This document shows, one piece after another, positions 33,993-64,000 of a stretch of DNA of 64,000 nt. The stretch comes from Tubiluchus corallicola. Its lineage: Eukaryota; Priapulida; Priapulimorpha; Priapulimorphida; Tubiluchidae. Both the position numbers and the translations under genes were made by a program. The stretch is taken from positions 102,501 through 166,500 of the forward strand of contig JAQGDQ010000260.1 of the NCBI GenBank assembly GCA_030141605.1. Direction: 5' to 3'. The notes beneath the pieces are model-generated. The model made no database searches and had not been told where the DNA came from. It worked only from the letters and a program-made list of their open reading frames with translations. Within the stretch, counting starts at the first letter, position 1; each line of letters opens with the position of its first letter.

Positions 33993-36900
33993 GCAGCATT
34001 AGGTGGAGCTGCTGTTTGTTCCATGACGTGGCTTTTGTCTAATGAGCAAAAGTAATAATAGCTTAAGTTTACAAATGTTTAACTGTATAATGATTTGATG
34101 TACTTTGTCAGGGGTTTCTTTATTTGATTTCCGTAGTTTCAGAAGTTTAATATTGTATGATAGGCGTGCTATAAAATAGGCATCCTGAAAATAAAGAGAT
34201 GTCGATTACGTAAGAGTTCGCGTTACCGCGACATCTTGGGGGAAAATGCGCGGTAGATATAGAACAAAGGCATTGCAAGATTCAAATCAGCTATAATAAG
34301 GCTGTCACTTATGATGTTTTGGTAAGCAAATTTACAATAACTGCTGATTGTACGACAGCAAGACATCAGCTGTCATTGATACGAACGTTTTGTGTAGCTA
34401 GTTGTGAACATTGCAAAATTGTTTTGAGAAATTTTTTGGTGTTTTCTATTATATGCTTTGAGTTTACTTTTCTTAATTTATGGTCACACAGGTTTTGCTA
34501 CCGGTGGAGCATTTGTTTTGATGAATTGATTCTTGTTGTGATGATGCGCGCATTATTTAACTCTTGTTACTGTGTTTCACATTTTTTTCTGTTCACAGTT
34601 ATAGAAAATAAATGATATTATTATGATGATTACTTTCATTACAATCACTTATATTCGAAGTTTTTTTGTTTGTTGATTGTTTGCGATTAGGTACTGCATT
34701 CTTGAATAACGCCTTCACTGTTTTGTAATATTTTTCCTAATTTTTATTGCACTCGACTAAAATTAAAAGTATCATAAACTGTTTAACGGTTGCTTCTTTG
34801 TGTGATTACTTCTGGGGCTCGGTAGAGTGACTGAATGTTCCTCGATCTGTTTCGATAATAAACTAATACAATTATTCACAAAATAAGGAGCAAGAAAACC
34901 GTCCCGCATAACGCCGTGATTACTACCAAGTAATGTTGTGTCAAGAATTGGACTATGATAGACTTGATGGACATTACATTCGGTTCTGTTGATCACGTTG
35001 TCACAGATGTGATTGATCATTTGATGAAGTCTCGTAGTTCAGCATTGTTATTGGGTGGAATTTTACAATGGACTGTACTTGCAAGCCATCCTTCAGTTTT
35101 TGACCAGGCTAATCGACAATCATATATCAGTTAGTTATCTGAAAGATCAGAAATTTAATTCACTTCAAGACCATCACCACTGTCTGAGTTTTATATCAGC
35201 ATTTTTCCGCTAGTATGTTGAACAGACAATGGTTCTTTGCCACAACTTTGAGTAGCAACTCAATTCAAGTTAATTTGATGCTTGTGTACAGTGAAATAGA
35301 CTGTTTTTTGTGTTGTCAGGTAGTGGAACTAAAAAATCACATCAAATCAAATTATAATACAAACAAATAAAATCTTGCTGCATACACATCATTGGCGGCT
35401 CGTGTCCTGTGGAACTGCAGCATCCCCTTTGTTCACTCATTATTATCAATAATATTCAATATAATAAGTCTTTTTTCTTTAGTTGTTTTTTATACTTGTA
35501 CGGTCCAGAACAAGTACTGTCTGTAGTACGGTGAGCCCAGCACAATGCACTCACATCTCAAGCAAAATTGTGTTTGGCTGTTGTACGCATGCGGTCATGC
35601 GCACGTCTCAGATGAGACGCTGCACTTTAGGTAGGAGTCCATAAGCTGTCGCTGACGCAGTTTGTGTTGTCAATTGTCACAAGTTTAAAAGCCGTGTACC
35701 AGCACATTCTTGAACTTGTCGCACAATTTAGGCTATTCGTAAGCAAACAGTATATTTTGTTTAGGATTTTTATCGTATGTTTGTTTGTTTAAATTATAAC
35801 ATTAAAATTACATTATTATGTTTGTTTCGTTTATCACGGTATTAAAACGGGGGTAAAATTTTTCTGAAGCAGCACGCCCAGTAATTTTAGCTATGAGCTG
35901 CCAGTGGTAGGCATGTTTTCCCTTAGAAAAAATTTCACTATTTATAGCCCTGTTTGCATGTCCTGGGTTCTGATTCTGAATCTCAAACTGGGTTCACATG
36001 AAGTGACTAAAGAAATTTTCATGTTTAAAACAAATTGAACAGGTCAACTAGACTAGAGAATTGATTTCTTTCCCCCGTGAATTGCATCCCTATCAAAACT
36101 CTCATACATTTTGTAAATTTCATGCTGAAGTGTCAGGTCACTGTATGTACACAAGGCTGCAGATTATCAGCAACAATGTAACCAACATAACAAAGTACAG
36201 AAAACTGAGTTATTTTAACAAATTGTTTATTCATGATCTTAACTTTAATAACTTGCAAAGAAAACAACCCTGTGAACAAAATTAACAAAAATGATATTTT
36301 TGGCAAAATTAATAAAGATATGAAAGCATCAAAAAATCTGTACGTGCGGCCTGTTTTATTTAGTAAGGCAGTTTAAAGTTAAAACCTCTTGTATTAATGT
36401 GTAAAGCTGGTGACAGATGATGGCACTGTATCACAATTTAAGTACGCTTTTGCTGCCATCTACTGTCGTCCAATGCAAAAGTTGTTACAGAAAGCTCCTG
36501 CTTCTACATGCTACATTGTACAACAGCTAACACACACACCACCACCAAAGCAGGTAATGAAGCCAAACGCATGAATTCTGTGATTAACAGGCAAAAACGA
36601 CATTTTATACACATACACAAGAAAATTTAACACATCTACTTACTCAAAATATTTACATAAACAGGTGTTAAATTACAAGAAAACCTATAGTTTATTACCA
36701 GAATTTGTACAAATCAAAGATTATCAAACAGTTTAGTAAAATTAATTTCATACAAATGGGTAAAGAAAGTATCAGACTTGCCTGACTGTACTTCACAATA
36801 ATGAAACTACAAGCTAGTGTCGTCTTACATTAGACGTCTTTTTCTAATAGCACATACTTCACTATAGTTGGCTTAATTAGCTTGACTCAACTAATGCCAG

Positions 36901-37773
36901 ACCGATTTTGTTTTTTCTGTCAAAGCACATTCTCTAAATAATGTAACTGGCTTGTTCAGTTGAAACCATATAGTGAACACTGTACAGCTACACAGCAAGT
37001 CGACCTCAAAGTTAAATCATGTATAATCAGATAAATACCTCCTGACACAGTTTTACACAAAATGGTAGCCAAGAAATAAAAGACGTGCGGAAAACAAACA
37101 CAATCACATCCTCATGAAGCACGCCTCATTTTACAGTCTAACTGATTGTTGTCGCAGAATAGATACTTATACACTTAAGTCTTTGTATTTGATTGAGCTA
37201 GTTAACTTGAATAATTCATTAATTTCGGCTTGCTAGAAAGCAAAAGCGAGACACACATAGTTCTGAGTTTGTCAATGATGGGTAAAGTCAACAAACTATA
37301 TAGGTACGCTTAACTAATGAAGCACCAGCCCATGTGGCACAAGTTTGTGGGCCTTATAAAGAAGCAACATTCAAAACCGAATGTACGAAAGGCTGAGTGA
37401 AGCTAATAGTTTGCAAATCACTCTGAAAATAGTGTTAGTGCTTTTCAAAAATAGTGCAATCTGTCGTCGAACTTGGGCAAATCACAGAGATTACTATTCT
37501 TTAACATCTAACATTCCTTTAACTGAAAAGTACAGCAAAAAACGTGCGATGCAGAGAAAAATCACATTTTTAAATGTTGCGGTGCTGGGAAATTACATTA
37601 TGACATATCTTGGTATTTTGGTGACTAGAAGATACTATTAACAAAGGAAGTAAGAAAAACTACAAATGCAACTTTATACGTTAAGCTTACAATTACAAAC
37701 ACTGCAAACCATAAGCCGAATATGACTATCAGTAAAACAATAAAAAATACTGAAGAATTAACTTCAACCGGTC
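33993..37773. other. Intergenic region between convergent HUWE1 and USP genes
   Basis: AT-rich DNA without a supported gene. It contains one hAT-like element (35390-35906). Part of 36355-37773 may be 3' UTR of the USP gene if the distal reverse-strand AATAAA at 36355-36360 is used. Short open frames here have no recognisable similarity. Confidence 0.6.
35390..35906. mobile_element. hAT-like non-autonomous element, intergenic
   Basis: The left end is CATTGGCGGCTCGTG and the right end, on the minus strand, CACTGGCAGCTCATAG, a good inverted match. The flanking octamers ATACACAT and GTAGGCAT match at 5 of 8 positions. The CAGTGGCGGCTCGTG style of terminus is familiar from animal hAT elements. 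Confidence 0.65.
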
Positions 37774-37779
37774 TTTATT
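37774..37779 (-). terminator. Candidate poly(A) signal of the USP gene
   Basis: TTTATT on the plus strand is AATAAA on the transcribed strand, about 218 bases beyond the stop codon. Confidence 0.5.
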
Positions 37780-37996
37780 TGAATTAGTCGATTTTACTTA
37801 AATATATAGTAATTTTGGGACTATTCTTTTTTGAAGTGCTTGAAATTTTTTCTACATATATAGCAGCAGCAGCTAATCATTACTATAATTAAGACCCGCA
37901 ACCCGTAAAACGGCAATTAATAGCATTCCGAATAAAAAGATTAAAGTCGAGATACAATTTACGTTCATCGTTCTAGCAATATATTCGACAATGATG

Positions 37997-58963
<20,967 letters not shown>

Positions 58964-58975
58964 TTTGGATTTTTC

Positions 58976-58983
58976 TGACGTAA
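58976..58983 (-). promoter_or_regulatory. CRE/ATF-like site upstream of USP start
   Basis: TGACGTAA (minus strand TTACGTCA) lies 13 bases before the ATG. The start codon itself sits in AAAATGGC, a YY1-type motif. These are sequence matches only; the transcription start is unknown. Confidence 0.3.
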
Positions 58984-60749
58984 AGCCGGTGGTCACTAGA
59001 GGACGCTTTAGTCGGCGACCTCGATGAGAACTGAGAAGTTCAGCGTGGTTTTGTTAACTTGTTTTGTGTGTTTGCTGAACTTCTGTTTGTCTTTGTATAG
59101 TTAATGTGTCGAGTTTAAATAATGTAATTCAAGTTAGGGTAATAATGCGTTTGTTTCTGTGGTTCATAATAGCTTTAATAAGGAAAGTTATATCCCATCC
59201 TGCAGTTTGTGTTCATTTGGGCATGTATCTGTGCCTCCGCGTTTAACCTAAAAAAAGTCACGTAGCGTTACTAAAATACACCGTAGGCTAATTGCATTAA
59301 TAACTACCATATTTAAAATGTACGATAATTTATCGTGGACAATTGTGAGTAATTGTTAATTAATAGATTCTCTGAATCACTAAAATTTAATGATTTCTAA
59401 ATTCTAACACATCAATACTTTCATATGACAGACTTACTGATATGTGTTAACTTTTTACTACACTACTAATTGTTTCGAAATATTTGTATTTGTGTTTAAA
59501 TTATTAATTTATCCATTTTTTGTTAAAGGTGAAGAATAAATTACTTAACACGAATATGTCAGTTTTGGTTATTAGAGTTTTTCATTTATTCCCTCAGTTA
59601 AGCAATCTTTTGCATTCTGAACAACTTAAACTAATGGGATTAAGCTTTGCAGATTACCAGGACAGTTAATAGACACGCATATGTATGCGGCAGGTGTATA
59701 TACTTTAATGAACAGTAGCCCTGTGATGTTCACTTTTGATCGTATTGTGAAAGAGGGACCAATAGTATTCGGACCAAGATCAAATTATAAAGCAGGCATC
59801 CCCAGAATGTATATGCATCTGGATGCTAAGTAAACATCGCTTTAGATCACCTTCTTCATTGAACAAGTTTAAGCAGCTACTGGACTTGGCATATAAAGAT
59901 CATCCATTGAAGTTAAATATAAAAGTGAGCTGAAAACTTCCAGTTCATCATTTGATACTGCATCTTTCCTACCAGTCGATTCCATGGTGCTACATTAATG
60001 TTTTAAGTGTTTATATTGTCTTTAATAATGAAATGCAAAGTTCTCTAAAGTTCTTTAAAGCTTCGCCGAGAAGACCTACTACTACTGTTGTATCAGACTT
60101 TATGTAATCTTCAAATTATATGATATTAAGTGGTGACTTTCGCTCTCTTTACACTTTGTAAGGCGTACATGAGTTGCTTGTCACAGCAAAAAAGTCTCAA
60201 CATCAATGTTAAAAAGCCAAGAAATTTGATTCTGAAAGATGACAGGTTCCTGCTAGTTGTTGAAAATTATGTAACTACTCACTGAACTTATTCAATTTGC
60301 ATTGAAAAAGTATTTTCAGAAAACCTACCTAGAGGTCTCTGCTAGATAATTTTTTATAACCATATTTTTATTGGCAATAAAACAAATAACCTTTGGTCAC
60401 AGTTAGCACTGATACAGAGAGGTTATACGAAGAACAGATGGCGTACAGGCAATGCACATATTAATAAGTGAACATGCATATAGATAGTGTTACTATGTTA
60501 TGTACTGATAAACAAAAGTATCTATATATATATAAACTGTGCCACTCTAGTGAATAGAACTGCATGTACATTTTATGAATGCTTGAACAATATCAAATAT
60601 AATTACATTTTGGTCATAGTTTAGAAGGTTACTATCATTTTAGAAAAGGCCTAAGGCTATTCCAGCAAAGAATGGATAACAGATTCAGCAGTGTGGCAAA
60701 CAAAAGTACATTTTTTACTCCCAGTGTTTCCACTAGAATCTTTACAACC

Positions 60750-60835
60750 ATGCATGTTTAAATGAAATTAAGCTGAGAAAAACATATTCTTAACGAGTAT
60801 GGTTTTCTCAGCTTAATTATCATTTTAATATGCAT
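60750..60835. repeat. Long inverted repeat (hairpin), arms about 40 bp, loop 5
   Basis: The inner arms 60766-60789 and 60795-60818 pair at 22 of 24 positions around the loop TTAAC. Pairing continues outward with a bulge and mismatches through to ATGCAT on both sides. Confidence 0.85.
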
Positions 60836-61301
60836 TTAGCTAATTTATTGGACTCCTACTAGCAACACACCAGAGAGAGAGAGAGAGGATTCATTTGTTG
60901 AAATGTTACAGCAGTGTTTATGATTCATGTTATGTTATGATTCATGGCCTAATGAAAGGCTAAAGTCTTTTTTGTAACTCCAAATTTCCTTAATTTTTCA
61001 TTCTTTCTAGAGCATAAAACTATTTATAAAAACACCTTATTTCAGTGATTAACGATTTAACTGGACATGGTTAGGTGTTTTGCTCTGTTGTTTTTTTAAG
61101 TAGCAAAAAGAGTTATAAAGTCACAATTAACATGTTGTCATAGTTACCATGATCATCCTTATCATCACTGTCGTTAAGATTAATATTTAGTAAATGAATA
61201 CTGTTTGATGGTTATTTTGGAAAATAAAATTTAACGCTTCAATTTCTAGCTGTATTGTGCCATTAGTGACTACTTCACCAATTTGACAGCTTGAGTACAA
61301 C

Positions 61302-61523
61302 ATGGCTTCAAAGGAATCATCACAGCTTTCAGACATGTCTACTGATGTCGCAGCCGTTGAGTACAACATCAAGTCAGCGGAAGCAGCAGAAATGTTAGAC
61401 TTGTCCGTCGATGCCACATCCAGTTCATCTGGGCATCAAACAAGTGCACTGAAGAACTTTCTGGCTGGTGGATTTGGAGGCGTTTGCTTAGTGGCCGCCG
61501 GTCAGCCTTTAGACACCATCAAA
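61302..61523 (+). CDS. SLC25A20: SLC25A20-like exon 1
   Basis: The exon starts at ATG 61302, preceded by ACAAC. It encodes the extension and the first transmembrane helix through PLDTIK, and ends in phase 0 at GTGAGT. Met12 and Met32 are alternative in-frame starts. Confidence 0.88.
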
Positions 61524-63349
61524 GTGAGTATTGAGAGCTTACGTGTCTTCTGTGTTTTCTATAAATAACATTTTTTTACTCATGTTGTGTTGTCATTTTG
61601 GAATTGTATTTGATGAAAAAAATAGACAGCACAGCCACTGCTTTTAGAACTTTTAAATAGATCTGAGACTTGACTCACATTAGACATAGCCGCAATTGAG
61701 CCTATTTGCTTCACTGGGTCAAATTTAGTAAGAGAAAGTAGAACAAGATATTCATGTAAAGATTTCCAAAATTCTCTAGACAAAATTACTGTTTGAGTCT
61801 GAAAAATTATAATAATGATTTGGTAGTTCTTACTGTTAACAGTATTTACTAAAATGGAATCATCCATTAACTTACATGTAGTGTGTGTTGCAATGTGTTG
61901 CACATTATATCTTGCAATATGTGTTGAAAATATTAAAGACAGTTTTACACGTTGTATCAAGAAGCTTATAAAAACCAGAACTGAAAAATTTGGAAAATTC
62001 TTTATGCTAGCTGATTGTATGTGTTATGTGTGTGTCATTCTAACTTTATGTTTTATCGTGTTTATAAGGTGCGATTACAAACGATGCCTGTGCCAGGACC
62101 AGGACAGACAGCTTTGTACACCGGAGCCATGGACTGTGCAATGAAAACCATTAGGAAGGAGGTAATGCGTGAGCATGAAGTTTAAAAATTGTAGGACTTT
62201 CCAAATGATTCTGTCAATATTCAACCAATTTATGATATTGGAGTCTTGCATCAGTTTCACTCATAAAATCAGAATTGTTATGTGAAGTATTATTGTTAGT
62301 CTATGCTTAGTAGGCAATATGAACTAAATTTAAATCTAGTCACAAGAGAGAGAGATTGGTTGCTTTCTTCACTTGTGTTTATTACAAAGATAATAATATT
62401 TTGTGCTGTGCTGTGCTGTGCAATGCAGGACAAGCTGCTGTGCTGCAGTGTTGCATTTTTCATGTGGTGCAGACTTTTGGTCATGGTGCTGTGGTTTACT
62501 TTTTACTTGTCTCACTGCAAAACTATTTTCAAATATCACTACTATTAGAATTTTATTTTTGTGGTTAATAACAGTTATTCGGTGCTGTTTATAAACTAAA
62601 GGACATTATATGTATGCATATGTGTCACATACTTCAACAGATTGTATTTAGATTTGATTTAAGGGCAACAATAATTTCGTGTTGTTTGTTGTGTCTACAA
62701 AATTTGGCTCTATTTTGAAATTTATGAATAACACCAGCTTTTGCTCTTTTTGCCTTGAGTTATGCATGTCTGTATAGTAGAAAGTTTTAAAATAGTTCTT
62801 TAATAAGAAGAATAGTCTTTATCGTAATTTGTATAAAATTAATTGAATAACTTAATACAAAACAAATGTAACAAAAAAAACGACAAACTAATAGAGCTTT
62901 CAATGAGAAATCCGATTGGTCCCTTTCTTCTTTTTGCTGTTGGTATTTTGGTCTGCTTGTCAACAGGACGCTAGCACAAAACAATGCACTTTTACAAAAA
63001 CAACAATTACTGAGTGGAGAACTAACAAGAAACATTTTCGCAAGCCCTTAAAAACATTTTGCGTAAATTACACAAATACCAATCCTCAAATTTTTAGGTT
63101 TGTTTGAGAAAATCTATTAAGAAGAAACTGTAACTGGGAATATGGGATGAGAAGATGAAGAAAGTATGAATTTAATTTGTAAGCTGTAATTTCGCTCAAC
63201 TTTTTCTTTTTATTTTTGCAGAGCTTTTTTGGCTTGTATAAAGGCATGGCGGCACCCTTGGTAGGTGTGGCACCCATGTTTGCTGTCTGCTTTATGGGCT
63301 TTCATGTTGGTAAAGTTATTCAAGTCAAAGATCCAAACCAGGAATTGAC
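61302..63349 (+). CDS. SLC25A20: Mitochondrial carrier, SLC25A20-like (3' partial, first three exons)
   Basis: SLC25A20 exchanges acylcarnitine for carnitine across the mitochondrial inner membrane so that fatty acids can be oxidised. The exons are 61302-61523, 62069-62161 and 63222-63349, joined in frame. They encode [20 protein letters not shown] then LDTIKVRLQTM, and [20 protein letters not shown]. These align with human [20 protein letters not shown] and [26 protein letters not shown] is the carrier signature (PxDxxK) of the first repeat. The N-terminal extension before the first helix is about 48 residues, against about 12 in human, and is acidic and Ser-rich. Exon 3 ends in phase 2 at GTGAGT. 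The remaining exons should lie beyond the window, unless a short terminal exon at 63506 is used. A related carnitine/ornithine-type carrier is possible. Confidence 0.88.
62069..62161 (+). CDS. SLC25A20: SLC25A20-like exon 2
   Basis: This 93-base exon follows an AAG-type acceptor (TTTATAAG) and encodes [20 protein letters not shown] then [11 protein letters not shown], the matrix loop of repeat 1. Phase 0-0. Confidence 0.9.
63222..63349 (+). CDS. SLC25A20: SLC25A20-like exon 3
   Basis: The exon encodes [20 protein letters not shown] and [20 protein letters not shown], the second helix of repeat 1. It leaves in phase 2. Confidence 0.9.
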
Positions 63350-63505
63350 GTGAGTATCAAAGGACAAAGACCTATTTTAAATAGGAGTATCATTAGTATT
63401 TAAGCCTCATGATACCAGTAGGCTTTTATTCTGCCTTTTTGAACATTTTAATGCTGCTTTGGCTTTATGGCTTTATTTTTTTGTTTTCATAAATTTGTTT
63501 TGCAG

Positions 63506-63539
63506 GTTGGAAATAGTGCAGATATTCACCATAAATTAA
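63506..63539 (+). CDS. Possible alternative terminal exon of the SLC25A20-like gene
   Basis: A TTTTGCAG acceptor precedes a frame compatible with exon 3 (phase 2). It reads TLEIVQIFTIN and then TAA. AATAAA lies 20 bases later (63559-63564). Use of it would give a 158-residue protein with one carrier repeat. It could equally be a chance acceptor in the intron. Confidence 0.3.
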
Positions 63540-64000
63540 CTAAAGCTGACAAGTATAAAATAAAGGCATTAAGAATGTGTTAATGAAAATATTCGTATTT
63601 ATCATTAGTGTACCTGTCAGCAGAGGGTCTAATTGTCTGCTGGATGAATATTGAACAATCATACGTGAACAACCCTTGAAATTCTTGGCTTAGGGCAAAT
63701 AAAGGCAAAATCATTGTTATTTCAATTTTATGCATTATTTGCTTGGCCAATAACTGTATTGACAAATATTATTTTTAGCTTTGATGCTTATTGTTTTGTG
63801 AATTTATTATAGTATTCCCTTTGTGAAAACTATCATCTGTCTCTCATGTGAGATGAAATGGTTTATGATGTAGGCTGCAGCATTAGAAATGTAGGCTAGC
63901 AAAATTAGAAGCTTATATGAAATTGTTGTTTAATTCTTGGTCGTCAAGAGGATTCCATATGAAAACAGCAGTCAAGCAGGAAAAATAGAGTCATTGTGTC

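Larger units (their letters stand above)
58964..61301. other. Divergent intergenic region between USP and SLC25A20
   Basis: About 2.3 kb expected to hold both promoters. Visible features are a small GC-richer patch near 58985-59045, an 11-bp inverted repeat (59034-59044 and 59074-59084), a long hairpin (60750-60835) and a short GA repeat near 60872. No gene was recognised. Confidence 0.6.

Noticed and set aside
36061-37641. Two small open frames (74 and 86 residues) in the intergenic region
   Set aside because: No similarity, no splice or start context, and composition like the surrounding AT-rich DNA.
62395-62600. Cys-rich open frames after (TGTGC)n
   Set aside because: A short TGTGC repeat in the carrier intron produces Cys/Ala/Val codons in several frames.

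Overview
The window is AT-rich animal nuclear DNA with GT-AG introns of about 0.1 to 3.2 kb, long conserved exons and many small DNA-transposon remnants. There is no sign of bacterial gene organisation. Protein similarity was judged from memory against the human proteins. The gene set fits an invertebrate metazoan, and one USP4/11/15-type gene instead of the vertebrate paralogues points the same way, but the sequence alone does not settle the phylum. A 599-base run of N (1699-2297) marks an assembly gap.

Layout. (1) 1-33295, plus strand: the 3' part of HUWE1, a giant HECT-type E3 ubiquitin ligase. I traced 26 exons that join in one uninterrupted frame for 1,854 residues to the stop codon. They carry the acidic linker, three ubiquitin-binding (UBM) motifs, an armadillo-like block and the complete HECT domain. 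The gene begins upstream of the window. (2) 30461-31765, minus strand: an intronless class A (rhodopsin-like) GPCR gene inside the HUWE1 intron just before the penultimate exon. (3) 33296-37996: about 4.7 kb between two convergent genes, holding 3' UTR sequence and one hAT-like element. (4) 37997-58963, minus strand: a complete 21-exon ubiquitin-specific protease of the USP4/USP11/USP15 type, 912 residues, with DUSP, ubiquitin-like and split catalytic domains. (5) 58964-61301: a divergent intergenic region with a long inverted repeat. (6) 61302 to beyond the window, plus strand: the first three exons of a mitochondrial carrier most like SLC25A20 (carnitine/acylcarnitine carrier).

Function. 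A ubiquitin ligase and a deubiquitinase lie tail to tail. The sequence shows adjacency only; a functional link would be inference. The carrier is a separate metabolic gene.

Introns. They hold at least six hAT-like non-autonomous elements (five intronic or within gene spans, one intergenic), a clear piggyBac-type MITE, a three-copy family flanked by TTAA-like sites, a two-copy inverted family, a tRNA-derived SINE, a second tRNA-like sequence, a LINE tail, and several tandem arrays. The arrays include a roughly 24-unit minisatellite in the USP gene and a TATGT pentamer array in HUWE1. No CRISPR array, rRNA or convincing functional tRNA gene was found.
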